A stretch of DNA of 64,000 bases from NCBI RefSeq assembly GCF_018736145.1, contig NZ_CP059997.1, forward strand, positions 8,555,501 through 8,619,500, given 5' to 3'. Shown in pieces: positions 30,301 through 36,698 of the stretch. The translations under genes and the position numbers were made by a program. This DNA is from Amycolatopsis sp. CA-230715 (GTDB taxonomy: Bacteria; Actinomycetota; Actinomycetes; Mycobacteriales; Pseudonocardiaceae). Every line of letters starts with the position of its first letter. Within the stretch, counting starts at the first letter, position 1. The notes beneath the pieces were generated by a model. It saw only the letters and a list, made by a program, of their open reading frames with translations, was not told where the DNA came from and searched no databases.

Positions 30301-33300
30301 CGACACCCAGACCCGAGCCGGGGGTGGTGAGCCGGGTCGTTGGCGGCCTCGGGGGACGGTGCTGGTCACCGGGGGCACCGGGGCGCTGGGGCGGCATGTG
30401 GCCCGCTGGCTGGTGGACAACGGCGCGACCCGGGTGGTGCTGGCCAGCAGACGGGGCGGGCACGCCCCGGGCGTGGCCGATCTGCCCGGCCCGGTCGAGG
30501 CGGTCGCCTGTGATGTCACCGACCGGGCCGCGGTCGCGGCCGTGCTGGCCGGGGAACCGGAACTGACCGCGGTCGTGCACGCCGCCGGTGTCTCCCACCA
30601 GCGTGCGCTGACCGAGCTGGTCACCGCCGCGGACTGGGCCGAGGGACTGCACGCCAAAGTCACCGGTGCCCGGATCCTGGACGAGTTGACCGGCGAGCTG
30701 GACGCGTTCGTGTTGTTCTCCTCCGGCGCCGGCGCCTGGGGCGGAACCGGGCAAGCCGCCTACGCCGCCGGTAACGCCTACCTCGACGCCCTCGCCCGCG
30801 ACCGCCGCGACCGCGGCCTCAACGCCACCGCGATCGCCTGGGGCGGCTGGGCAGGCGGCGGCATGATCACCCCCGACGCCACCGACACCCTCACCCGCAT
30901 CGGCATCACCATGATGCCCCCCGAACACGCCCTGCACACCCTCCACACCACCCTGCACCACAACGAAACCAACATCACCATCGCCAACCTCGACTGGACC
31001 ACCTTCCACCCCACCTTCACCATCAACCGCCCCAGCCCCCTGCTCACCACCATCCCCACCACACCACCCCCCACCCCCACCAACACCACCCCCAACACAC
31101 TCCACCAACTCCCCCACCCCGAACGGCTCAGCAGACTGCGGGAACTGGTGCGGTCCGAGGTGGCCGCCGTGCTCGGACACGAGTCCTCGAAAGCAGTGGC
31201 CGTGGACAAAGCGTTCCGCGACCAGGGTTTCGACTCCGTGACCGCGGTCGAACTGCGGAACCGCCTCGCCGAGTCCACCGGCCTGAGCCTGCCGACCACA
31301 CTGATCTTCGACCACCCGACGCCGGAGCACCTGGTGCACAACCTGCTCGCCGAACTGTTCGGCGAGGACGAACAGGTGACGCCGGCGCGGGCCACCGGCC
31401 GGATCGACGACGAGCCGATCGCGATCGTGGGCATCGGGTGCCGGTTCCCCGGCGGGGTGGGCACCCCGGAGCAGTTGTGGCAGCTGGTCGCCGAGGAACG
31501 CGACGCGATCACGGACTTCCCGGTGGACCGGGGCTGGGCGCTGGACTCGCTTTACCACCCCGACCCGGATCACGCCGGCACCTCCTACGTGCGGCAGGGA
31601 GGCTTCCTCGACGACATCACCGGGTTCGACGCCGAGTTCTTCGGCATTTCGCCGCGCGAGGCGGTGGCGATGGACCCGCAACAGCGACTGCTGCTGGAAA
31701 CCTCCTGGGAGGCACTGGAACGGGCGGGTATCGAGCCGATGTCGTTGAAGGGCAGCGCGACCGGAGTGGTCTTCGGTGTGACCGTCGGCGAGTACGCGGC
31801 GAGGCGGAGCGCACCGCCACCCGAGGTCGAAGGCTACGTCAGCACCGGCAATACCGGCAGCGTCGCTTCCGGGCGGGTGTCGTACGTACTCGGCCTCGAA
31901 GGCCCATCGCTGACCGTGGACACGGCGTGCTCGTCCTCCTTGGTGGCGTTGCACCTCGCGGCACAGGCGCTGCTCCGGGGCGAATGCGATCTCGTACTGA
32001 CCGGTGGTGCGGCCGCGATGGCTACGCCGGGCCCGTTCGTGGATTTCTCCCGGCAACGGGTGCTCACGCCGGACGCCCGGATCAAGGCGTTCTCCGACGA
32101 CGCGGACGGTACGGCCTGGGCCGAAGGCGCCGGTGTGCTGGTGGTGGAGCGGTTGTCGGATGCGCGTCGGAATGGGCATCGGGTGTTGGCGGTGGTGCGG
32201 GGTTCTGCGGTGAATCAGGATGGTGCGTCGAATGGGTTGACGGCGCCTAATGGTCCGTCGCAGCAGCGGGTGATTCGGCAGGCGTTGGCGAACGCGGGTC
32301 TTGGTGTGTCCGATGTGGATGTGGTGGAGGCGCATGGGACGGGTACGGCGTTGGGTGATCCGATCGAGGCGCAGGCGTTGCTGGCGACGTATGGGCGGGG
32401 TCGTGAGCGGCCGTTGTGGTTGGGGTCGGTGAAGTCCAACATCGGCCACACCCAGGCGGCGTCCGGCATGGCCGGGGTGATCAAGATGATCATGGCGATG
32501 CGGCACGGCGTACTGCCGAAGACCCTGCACGTCTCGGCACCCTCCACACATGTGGACTGGACCACTGGACGGGTCGACCTCCTCACCGAGGCCGTTCCGT
32601 GGCCGGCGGGCGAGCGTCCCCGCCGGGCAGGCGTGTCCTCCTTCGGGGTCAGTGGGACCAACGCGCACGTGATCCTGGAACAGGACCTGGAACCGGCCGT
32701 CGCCGGTGCCCCCGATCGCGTCGACGCCGCTCTCCCGCTGGTGCCGTGGATCCTTTCCGGAGCGACGGCGGAAGCGTTGCGGGCGCAAGCCACCCGGCTT
32801 CGGGAGCACCTCGACGGCCGCGATCCCCGCGACGTGGGATACGCACTGGCCACCACCAGGGCACGACTGCCGCACCGTGGTGTGGTGTGGGGAGCGGACA
32901 ACGCGGAGCTGATCGACGCCCTGCGCGAGGTGGCGGACGGCAGGATCCCGCGGGGACCCGTGACGGACGGCCACCTCGCGGTGCTGTTCTCCGGGCAGGG
33001 CAGCGAGCGGATCGGGATGGGAAGCGAGCTCTACGCGTCGGTGCCGGCGTTCGCCGCCGCCTTCGACGAGGTGTGCCGGCACTTCGACCTCCCGGTCGCC
33101 GATGCGGTGTTCGGACGCCGGGATGGCCTGACCGGGACGCGGTACGCGCAGGCAGGTCTGTTCGCCGTCGAGGTCGCGCTGTACCGCCTCGTGGAGCGCT
33201 GGGGGATCCGAGCGGACTTCGTGGCGGGGCACTCCGTGGGGGAGCTTGCCGCTGCCCACGTGGCCGGGGTGCTCTCGCTGGCCGACGCGTGCGAACTCGT

Positions 33301-36300
33301 CACGGCCCGTGGCCGGTTGATGGACGGGTTGCCGCCCGGCGGGGCGATGATCGCGGTGGAGGCGACCGAGGCGGAACTTCGCGCGCAGCTGGAAGAGCAC
33401 TCCGATAAGGTTTCGATCGCCGCGGTCAACGCCCCGGACAGCACCGTGGTTTCCGGTCTCGCCGAAGCGGTCGAAGCGATCGCGAGCCACTGGACGGCGT
33501 TGGGAAGGCGCAGCAAGCGGTTGCCTGTGTCGCACGGATTCCACTCGCCGCTCGTGGAGCCGGTGCTGGCCGAGTTCCGGCGCGCCGCGGAGCGGATCAC
33601 CTATGCGGAGCCGCGGATCCCCGTGGTCTCCACGATGACCGGGGCGGTGGTCCGGGGCGAGGAGCTCCGCTCACCCGAGTACTGGGCAGCGCAGATCCGT
33701 TCGACGGTCCGGTTCGCCGACGCCGTGCACGCCATGCGAGAGGAGGGGGTCGCCACGTTCGTCGAACTCGGGCCGGACGGATCCCTGTCCGCGCTCGTGC
33801 AGCGGTGCGCCGACGACGTGGCCGCTTTGCCGATCCTGCGGCCAGACCGGAACGAGTGCGTTTCCGCGTCCTCCGCGCTGGCGCAGCTGTACACCCGCGG
33901 CGTCGACGTCGACTGGCCGGAAGTTCTCGGGCGGCAGGCGGCACCGCCGATGGACCTGCCGACTTACCCGTTCCAGCGCAGCCGCTACTGGCTGGCCGCG
34001 TCTTCGGCCGGCTCAACCGGTCCGCGCGGGCTCGACCCGGTCGAGCACCCGCTGCTCACCGCGACGCTCCCGTTGCCGGGCACCGGTGGCCTCGTCCTGA
34101 CGGGAGAGGTGTCGACAGCGGCGCAGGACTGGCTGGGCGATCACGGCGTCCTCGGTTCGATCCTCTTTCCTGGCACCGGATTTCTCGAGCTGGCGCTCGA
34201 AGCGGCCGACCGGGTGGGCTGCGAGCGGATCGAGGAGCTGACGCTGGAGCACGCACTCGTGGTGCCCGCGTCCGGACCGGTCCTGATCCAGGTCGCGGTC
34301 GCCGCACCGGACGAGGCGGGCACGCGGGAGATCACGATTCATTCCCGCGCCGCCGAGACCGAATGGGTCAGGCACGCCAGGGGCGTGCTCTCCCGCGACG
34401 AGGTCGTTCTCGACGGGCTCGGCGCATGGCCGCCCGCGGGTGCCGACGAAGTCCCGGTGACGGAGTTCTACGACCGCAGCGCGGATATCGGGTTCGAGTA
34501 CGGTCCCGCGTTCCGCGGGCTGCGGCGGGCTTGGCGCCATGGCGGCGACGTGTACGCGGAGGTGCGGCCCGAGCTGACCGGCGCCGACGAGTACGGCATC
34601 CATCCGGGGCTGTTCGACTCGGCACTGCACGCGATGGGGCTGGGCCCGTTCGTACCGACGGGGGAGCACGCGGACAGGCCACATCTTCCGTTCGCCTGCC
34701 GCGGCGTCTCGTTGCGCGCGGCAGGCGCGGCGGGGTTGCGGGTCAGGGTGTCGCCAGCGGGCCGGGACAGCATCTCGGTGCTCGCGGTGAACGAAGCGGA
34801 TCAGCCGGTGCTGGCGATCGAATCGCTCAGCCTGCGGCCGGCACCCGAGCAGCGGGCCGGCTCCACCGGCGCCTCCCTGCACCACGTCCGGTGGGTGCCG
34901 GCGGAACCCTCGGACGAGGGCAGGCGGACGGCACTGGGCGAAGCGGGCACCACCGAGTGGTGCGACGAGCTCGCGCGGTTGGTGAGCCGCGTCGAGGCCG
35001 GTGCCCTTGCCCCGGATCTGGTGCTGGCCGGGCTGTCGGCGTCGGCGCCGGACCTAGCCCTCGCGGAGCGGGCGTACGAGAGCACGGAGCGGGCGCTTTC
35101 CGCGGTGCAACGCTTCCTGTCCGAGGACGCCTTGGCGGACAGCAGGCTGGTCGTGTGCACGCGGCGCGCCGTCGCGGTCGGCGACGAAGACGTGGAACCG
35201 GGACTCGCCGCTGCGTGGGGCCTGCTGCGCTCGGCACAGGCCGAACACCCCGGCCGAATCGTGCTGGTGGACGACGATGGCTCCGCCGCGGTACCGGAGA
35301 TCGCGCTCGCCGCGAACGAACCGCAGCTGGCCGTCCGGTCCGGGCGGGTGCTGGTGCCGCGGCTCGTCCGCGCCGAAGCCGCGCGGTCGGAGACGGTGTG
35401 GCCGGGCACGGTCCTGGTGACCGGGGCAAGCGGTCTGCTCGGCGGGCTGGTCGCGCGGGAACTGGTGGTCCGGCATCGCGCGCGCAGGCTGCTGTTGGTG
35501 AGCAGGCGGGGAGCGGACGCCGCCGGGATCACCGAGCTGGCGGCCGAGCTGACCGGGCATGGCGCCGAGATCGAGATCGCGGCTTGCGACGTCGCCGATC
35601 GGACGGCCGTGGCACGGCTGCTCGACGGCATTCCCGGCCGGCACCCGCTGAGCGCCGTGGTGCATGCCGCCGGGGTGCTGGACGACGGCGTGTTGTCCGC
35701 GCTGACCCCGGACCGGTTGCGGAGCGCGATGCGGGTCAAGGTGGCCGGTGCGGTCAACCTGCACGAGCTGACCGCCGGTCTCGACGCGTTCGTGCTCTTC
35801 TCCTCGTCCGCGGGAACCCTCGGTGCGCCGGGACAAGGGAACTACGCGGCGGCCAACGCGTTCCTGGACGCGCTCGTCCAGGTGCGGCGGAGGAGGGGCC
35901 TGCCAGGGCACGCCCTGGCCTGGGGCCCGTGGCAGGGGACGGGCGGCATGACCGAAGGGCTCGCCGCGGCCGACGTGAATCGCTTGGCCCGCAGCGGATT
36001 CGTGCCGATGACCGCCGCGGAAGGGCTCGCACTCTTCGACGCCGCGATCGCCGGGAGCGCGGCCGCGGTGGTTCCGGCCAAAGTGGACACTTCGGTGCTG
36101 CGCGCGAGGGACGACCTGCCACCGGTGTTGCGGGGTCTCGTGGACACGCCGGTCCGGCGCCGACCCGCCGCCGTCGTCCCCGCCGAGCTCCGGCTGCGCG
36201 AACTGCCCGCCGCCGAACGCGGTGCCGTGCTGCTGGACCTGGTGCGCACCGAGGCCGCCACGGTACTGGGCCGGCCCGAAGCGAGCGAGGTCCGGGCCGA

Positions 36301-36670
36301 CCGGGACTTCAAGGAACTCGGCTTCGACTCGCTCACCGCGGTGGACCTGCGCAATCGGCTCAACGCCGCCACCGGCCTTCGATTGCGCGCCACCTTGGTG
36401 TTCGACTACCCGACACCCGCCGCCCTGGTCGGCCACCTGGAATCGGTGCTGGCGCCGGCGGACTCCGGCGCGCTCGGCGAGCTCGACCGGCTCGAGACGG
36501 CGGTGCTGTCCCCTGACCTCGATCCCGGAGCGCTGGCGACCGTGGCGAACCGGTTGCGGGTCCTGCTCGGCAAGATCGCCGGGCCCTCCGGTGACCGGGA
36601 CGTGGACGACCTCGAGAACGTCACCGCGGACGGGCTGATGAGCCTGATCGACAGCGAGTTCGGCGAATGA
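18314..36670 (+). CDS. PKS-C, four-module type I polyketide synthase
   Basis: About 6,118 aa, the largest protein here. GTG at 18314 is preferred over the in-frame TTG at 18305 because GGAG lies 9 bp upstream of it and VPEQDKLVEYLRRTT matches the usual start of actinomycete docking coils. Modules: 1, KS-AT-KR(dead)-ACP; 2, KS-AT-KR-ACP; 3, KS-AT-KR-ACP; 4, KS-AT-DH-KR-ACP; then a C-terminal helical docking tail ending in SLIDSEFGE. All four KS carry the active Cys (196, 1542, 3009, 4539). It has no loading module and no TE, so it is an internal enzyme. The tail and head are of the common class, so partners cannot be fixed by eye. The glycosyltransferase start follows 28 bp after its stop. Confidence 0.98.
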   Translation: MPEQDKLVEYLRRTTADLHRVRQRLLEVESRGAEPIAIVGAACHYPGGVDSPEDLWRLVSSREEVVAPPPADRGWRLTGELASARGGFLTGAGEFDADFFGISPREALAMDPQQRLLLETSWEAFERAGMDPQALRGSRTGVFIGLSYQDYGIRLHEPDPAVEGHLLTGGTSSVASGRLAYFFGLEGPVLTVDTACSSSLVAMHLAAQALRGGECTMAIAGAAAVMGNPGVITEFARQGGLSADGRCKSFAATADGTGWAEGVAVVVLERLSDARRAGHQVLAVVRGSAVNSDGASNGLTAPNGPAQERVIRQALAGAGMSTSDVDVVEAHGTGTLLGDPIEAGALIATYGSGRRSDRPLWLGSVKSNLGHAQAAAGMAGVLKMLEAMRHGVLPATLHADAPNPRVDWASGNLRLLVEATKWPDTGRARAAGVSSFGISGTNAHVVLEQVPAAEPAPASPVDRPSTLPWLLSAATDAALREQARRLRAWLAEQPGADPADVGTSLLNARARLGHRAVVLGGTTEDFLPGLDALSRGEPAAGVVAGVARPDLKVAFVFSGQGSQRLGMGRTLYDEFPVFADAFDAVSAALDPYLDRPVRDVVFGADAEVLAGTAWAQPGLFAFEVALFRLVESWGVRPHHVLGHSVGEIAAAHVADVLTLADAAAMVAARGRLMQALPPGGAMVAVQAGEHEIEPGAVAVAAVNGPDSVVLSGAERAVLAVAEEWRARGRRTKRLPVSHAFHSPMVEPMLAEFADVVRGLSFGPARIPVLSCTTGRPAGSAELGTAEYWVRNARDTVRFADAIRAAAELGVNAFLEVGPDGALCAPAGESAGPDAVVLPATVTGRAEPEALLSAVAGLTTRGAAAEWGDLFAGARRVALPTYAFQRRHYWLTSTGERSRRTGDPVSDVDGWRHVPVWREEITPDPVLAGTWVVVGAESEVVLAAIGEHGGEPRRAELDPAGVDQEALADRLRAAGEPAGVVAVLDGVPLAGVVALIKAVVDVGARLWCLTNDPLVRGVALCAAVEHPEHWGGLVELAEDASPRALARALGTTGRRLAVRGDRLLAWDLEPVGATGPSEPVWRPSGTVLVSAVTAGEGGPLVRWLLDNGAAKVVLAVAPGRARSAPDPAVAVVEWDPADPGALGRVVDGERITTAVHLGGVGDHRPIADLDPAELPDLTSAVVQLAALPEVELVTFGSVAGVLGRAGHALVAAADAFAAANAAKSLLWGPWLGADEDERYRPMPAELALRAFQSAMSATAGTEVVVDVAEPPGGGDLAGLPPRERARELVSLVRAQAAAVLGHSSPREVASDGTFRAAGFDSLTAVLLRDRLRAATGIPLPATMVFDHPTPAALAAFLNSALSGGADATAEERAPVRTASDEPIAVVSMGCRYPGDVCSPEDLWRVVDDGIDAITAFPADRGWRVPGTLPVGHGGFVRGAAEFDAEFFGVSPREAVAMDPQQRLLLEITWETFERAGIDPHSLRGSRTGVFVGVAGRDYGGALDQAPEDSAGYVLTGAATSVVSGRVAYTFGLEGPALTVDTACSSSLVAVHLAMQALRRGECSMALAGGVTVMATPIGFVEFAQQNGLAADGRCKAFAAAADGTGWAEGAGTLLLERLSDARRNGHRVLAVLRGSAVNSDGATNGLSAPNGPSQERVIRHALADAGLTAADVDVVEGHGTGTELGDPIEAQALLATYGQARAGDRPLWLGSLKSNIGHAQAAAGVAGVMKMVLALRHGVLPKTLHVDRPSPHVDWRSGSVRLLAEHRPWPSTRGPRRAGVSSFGLSGTNAHVIVEQAEAVEEPREHEATRPPLVPWALSARSRDALRAQAARLLTATAADPVDIGRTLGVARAGLEHRAVVLGRDRAELVEGLTALAGGSDSPGVVRGTVSEGRTAFLFSGQGSQRAGAGRGLYERYPRFASAYDEVCAHLDPLLGCSLREVALDGDAGIDRTDHAQAALFALEVALYRLLVGFGGEPDVVVGHSVGEVAAAHVAGVFSLADACVLVAARGRLMRALPPGGAMVAVEAGEHEVLGSLTGRERVAIAAVNGPRSVVLSGAEAEVDDVARGWADAGRRTRKLRVGHGFHSALIDPMLAEFREVLAGLSGAEPKTAFVSTVTGRRAGGEVASPDYWVRHARETVRFADAVCAAEAEDVTNYVELGPDASLVAAAQDCLGEPDRCALAPVLRADRPEALSALSALALLHVRGAAELDWDGLLANGRVIDLPTYAFQRDRYWLEPAATRPDGEFWALLERADPGQPLSSVLPELEAMRQESTVDSWRYRVTWLALGSPPEPSARGTWLVVVPENGASPLDGAVRTMTVSAADDRERIADRVRAIAAEEHLERVVSFLALDDEPSGFSATVALVQALGDAEVAAPLWCVTRGAVSVGRADPLTSPTQALVWGLGAVLGMEQPARWGGIVDLPGETTGPELRLLAAYIAGETGEDRIALRSGTAHGCRLVHAPAPRGPGAPTWRPHGTALVTGGTGALGAQTARWLAHDGVDHLVLVSRTGRAAPGAEALERELTDLGATVTIVACDVADREALAAVLAAVPEHHPLTVVVHAAGVLDDGLVDTLTVERAERALRPKALGAWHLHELTRDLDLAAFVLFSSAGAVFGSAGQANYAPGNAFLDALATHRRDNGLPATAIAWGAWAGTGMATGAVADALDRNGLPAIDPALALTALRRALSDGETTLMVADIDWDRYWDVFTSTRPGAFVSELPEAADRVRSAPGPALVRLTGLSEREQLGALSTRITAELAAVLGHASADRVETGRTFGELGVDSLAAVQLRNRMSAATGLRLTTGVIFDHPTPAALARHLRSKLAEDVPAPAESAAIATSGDDPVVLVGMACRYPGGLDTPEKLWDLVLNGEDALTGPPLDRGWRVDGIAALTTGVGGFVHDASWFDAGFFGISPREAVAMDPQQRLLLETSWEVFERAGIDPAVLRGSRTGVFVGIAGGDYVAALREAPEGRDGFLVVGNAPSVVSGRLSYTFGLEGPSVTVDTACSSSLVALHMAAKAVRDGECSMALAGAATVFATTEAFAEFERQGALSPDGRCKSFSAGADGTGFGEGAAVVLVERLSDARRNGHRVLAVVRGSAVNSDGASNGLTAPNGPSQERVIREALASAGLGVSDVDVVEAHGTGTALGDPIEAEALLATYGRGRERPLWLGSVKSNIGHTQAAAGMAGVLKMVQAMRHGVLPMTLHVSEPTPHVDWSSGGVRLLTENREWDGGGRVRRAAVSSFGISGTNAHVILEQAPAEPDAPVTAAPSSVVPWVLSGHTPEALRAQAERLRAYLAEDDDRSAADIGLSLATTRSALAHRAVVVGGGCGELGVGLSDLGLGVVGSVGGVGGVVFVFPGQGSQWVGMGRELYGCSGVFRAEFDACCGVVESVAGWSLMEVLWGGEEVLGRIELLQPLLFAVMVSLAAVWRWLGVEPAAVVGHSQGEVAAVYVAGGLSLSDAVRVVVLRSALFARELVGRGAIASVGLPVEVVRERLVEGVVVAGVSSPGMTMVAGAEEVLREWVEAMVERGTRARVVPATVASHSAQVDRLRAELMGMLSGIQPRQAAVPVYSTVTGGVLDTADMGPRYWFDNARHPVRFQTATEALLADGFDVFVECSAHPVLTTAIEDTLHTTTTTTHNTTDDNNTTDDNNTTDDNNTSNTNDVSNTNDVSKTSNTNVSGASGVSGVGGAGGGVVVGSLRRGQGGLDRLLRSVAGVWVRGVGVWWERLFSGAVRVELPTYSFQRQRYWLSPPAPAPGPSGWEGLGELFGGGDVVERLGLGPGDTAVEAVEAVRAWWGDRRVEEVTRGWRYRFRWQPLTVPAAVVDGVWVVVVPAGCAIPVLVPGARVVEIDMAVSSVAEMAEAVWGCGDGRPVSGVLSLLGLDSRPCAQEPAVVRSLLFNTELLRGGGDAVVWWATQGGDPMRAQLWGAGRVAALEHPGRWGGLVQLPEVLDERAVTRLGAVLGQRREDQVRISADGVFGRRMIPAGTDPDTQTRAGGGEPGRWRPRGTVLVTGGTGALGRHVARWLVDNGATRVVLASRRGGHAPGVADLPGPVEAVACDVTDRAAVAAVLAGEPELTAVVHAAGVSHQRALTELVTAADWAEGLHAKVTGARILDELTGELDAFVLFSSGAGAWGGTGQAAYAAGNAYLDALARDRRDRGLNATAIAWGGWAGGGMITPDATDTLTRIGITMMPPEHALHTLHTTLHHNETNITIANLDWTTFHPTFTINRPSPLLTTIPTTPPPTPTNTTPNTLHQLPHPERLSRLRELVRSEVAAVLGHESSKAVAVDKAFRDQGFDSVTAVELRNRLAESTGLSLPTTLIFDHPTPEHLVHNLLAELFGEDEQVTPARATGRIDDEPIAIVGIGCRFPGGVGTPEQLWQLVAEERDAITDFPVDRGWALDSLYHPDPDHAGTSYVRQGGFLDDITGFDAEFFGISPREAVAMDPQQRLLLETSWEALERAGIEPMSLKGSATGVVFGVTVGEYAARRSAPPPEVEGYVSTGNTGSVASGRVSYVLGLEGPSLTVDTACSSSLVALHLAAQALLRGECDLVLTGGAAAMATPGPFVDFSRQRVLTPDARIKAFSDDADGTAWAEGAGVLVVERLSDARRNGHRVLAVVRGSAVNQDGASNGLTAPNGPSQQRVIRQALANAGLGVSDVDVVEAHGTGTALGDPIEAQALLATYGRGRERPLWLGSVKSNIGHTQAASGMAGVIKMIMAMRHGVLPKTLHVSAPSTHVDWTTGRVDLLTEAVPWPAGERPRRAGVSSFGVSGTNAHVILEQDLEPAVAGAPDRVDAALPLVPWILSGATAEALRAQATRLREHLDGRDPRDVGYALATTRARLPHRGVVWGADNAELIDALREVADGRIPRGPVTDGHLAVLFSGQGSERIGMGSELYASVPAFAAAFDEVCRHFDLPVADAVFGRRDGLTGTRYAQAGLFAVEVALYRLVERWGIRADFVAGHSVGELAAAHVAGVLSLADACELVTARGRLMDGLPPGGAMIAVEATEAELRAQLEEHSDKVSIAAVNAPDSTVVSGLAEAVEAIASHWTALGRRSKRLPVSHGFHSPLVEPVLAEFRRAAERITYAEPRIPVVSTMTGAVVRGEELRSPEYWAAQIRSTVRFADAVHAMREEGVATFVELGPDGSLSALVQRCADDVAALPILRPDRNECVSASSALAQLYTRGVDVDWPEVLGRQAAPPMDLPTYPFQRSRYWLAASSAGSTGPRGLDPVEHPLLTATLPLPGTGGLVLTGEVSTAAQDWLGDHGVLGSILFPGTGFLELALEAADRVGCERIEELTLEHALVVPASGPVLIQVAVAAPDEAGTREITIHSRAAETEWVRHARGVLSRDEVVLDGLGAWPPAGADEVPVTEFYDRSADIGFEYGPAFRGLRRAWRHGGDVYAEVRPELTGADEYGIHPGLFDSALHAMGLGPFVPTGEHADRPHLPFACRGVSLRAAGAAGLRVRVSPAGRDSISVLAVNEADQPVLAIESLSLRPAPEQRAGSTGASLHHVRWVPAEPSDEGRRTALGEAGTTEWCDELARLVSRVEAGALAPDLVLAGLSASAPDLALAERAYESTERALSAVQRFLSEDALADSRLVVCTRRAVAVGDEDVEPGLAAAWGLLRSAQAEHPGRIVLVDDDGSAAVPEIALAANEPQLAVRSGRVLVPRLVRAEAARSETVWPGTVLVTGASGLLGGLVARELVVRHRARRLLLVSRRGADAAGITELAAELTGHGAEIEIAACDVADRTAVARLLDGIPGRHPLSAVVHAAGVLDDGVLSALTPDRLRSAMRVKVAGAVNLHELTAGLDAFVLFSSSAGTLGAPGQGNYAAANAFLDALVQVRRRRGLPGHALAWGPWQGTGGMTEGLAAADVNRLARSGFVPMTAAEGLALFDAAIAGSAAAVVPAKVDTSVLRARDDLPPVLRGLVDTPVRRRPAAVVPAELRLRELPAAERGAVLLDLVRTEAATVLGRPEASEVRADRDFKELGFDSLTAVDLRNRLNAATGLRLRATLVFDYPTPAALVGHLESVLAPADSGALGELDRLETAVLSPDLDPGALATVANRLRVLLGKIAGPSGDRDVDDLENVTADGLMSLIDSEFGE
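18413..22390 (+). other. PKS-C module 1: KS-AT(malonyl)-KR(inactive)-ACP
   Basis: KS Cys196 (its N-terminal motif is CHYPGG instead of the usual CRFPGG). AT with GHSVGE (near 642) and HAFH (near 738), malonyl. The KR region is degenerate: the cofactor loop is SAVTAGEGG (about residues 1087-1098) instead of GGTGxxG, the catalytic Tyr is Val1209 and the family Asn is Asp; only the Ser survives. No reduction is expected, so the beta-keto group stays. ACP Ser1320. Confidence 0.88.
22448..26810 (+). other. PKS-C module 2: KS-AT(malonyl)-KR(B type)-ACP
   Basis: KS Cys1542; His motif EGHGTGT. AT with GHSVGE (near 1983) and GHGFH (near 2081), malonyl. KR with GGTGALG near 2486, LDD motif after HAAGV, and Phe rather than Trp at position 141: B type (D-hydroxyl). 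No DH. ACP with GVDSL, Ser2786. Confidence 0.86.
27554..27867 (+). repeat. KS cassette, copy B
   Basis: Second copy of the 314-bp KS segment (see 3-316), in PKS-C module 3. It has the NSDGASNG version as in copy A; a further matching stretch follows at about 27947-28090, again offset by 27,551 bp from PKS-A. Confidence 0.9.
28276..31126 (+). repeat. 2.85-kb direct repeat, copy 2 (AT through KR)
   Basis: Partner of 722-3572, at a constant offset of 27,554 bp and the same in every stretch I compared. Outside the block the KS-AT linker and most of the ACP have diverged, so the edges are sharp. Confidence 0.93.
29246..29365 (+). repeat. 18-bp tandem repeats coding for Asn/Thr/Asp-rich linker (copy 2)
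   Basis: Second copy of the tandem repeat described at 1692-1811, with the same unit count (3 x NTTDDN, then 2 x NTNDVS). Equal copy numbers in an unstable repeat type argue for a recent duplication. Confidence 0.92.
31412..36450 (+). other. PKS-C module 4: KS-AT(malonyl)-DH-KR(B type)-ACP
   Basis: KS Cys4539. AT with GHSVGE (near 4972) and SHGFH (near 5073), malonyl. DH (about 5243-5513) has His5277 in an intact HxxxGxxxxP motif and Asp5435 in LFDSALH, so it should be active. KR with TGASGLLG near 5703, LDD and Pro at position 144: B type, as is usual next to a DH. There is no room for an enoylreductase. ACP Ser6006. Predicted product: carbon-carbon double bond. Confidence 0.88.
32144..32457 (+). 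repeat. KS cassette, copy C
   Basis: Third copy, in PKS-C module 4. It has the NQDGASNG and QQRVIRQ version and reads the same as copy D (53536-53849). Confidence 0.9.
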
Positions 36671-36698
36671 AGCCCAGACTGAGAGGTTGGCCGAGATC

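Larger units (their letters stand above)
26840..31370 (+). other. PKS-C module 3: KS-AT(VASH type)-KR(A1)-ACP
   Basis: KS Cys3009. From 28276 to 31126 the DNA matches PKS-A, so AT (GHSQGE near 3445, VASH near 3546), Asn/Thr linker and A1-type KR (near 4017) are the same protein sequence. The ACP (Ser4308, GFDSV) and the first half of the KS are different. Predicted: alpha-alkoxy or alkyl branch plus hydroxyl. Confidence 0.86.

Noticed and set aside
34860..35400. Enoylreductase between DH and KR in PKS-C module 4
   Set aside because: The roughly 190 residues fit the KR structural subdomain only, with no ER nucleotide-binding motif. The same holds for PKS-E module 1 and PKS-D module 1.
35417..35450. 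Inactive KR in PKS-C module 4 because of TGASGLLG
   Set aside because: The pattern still fits the TGxxxGxG dinucleotide fold and Ser, Tyr, Asn and LDD are all present, so activity is expected.
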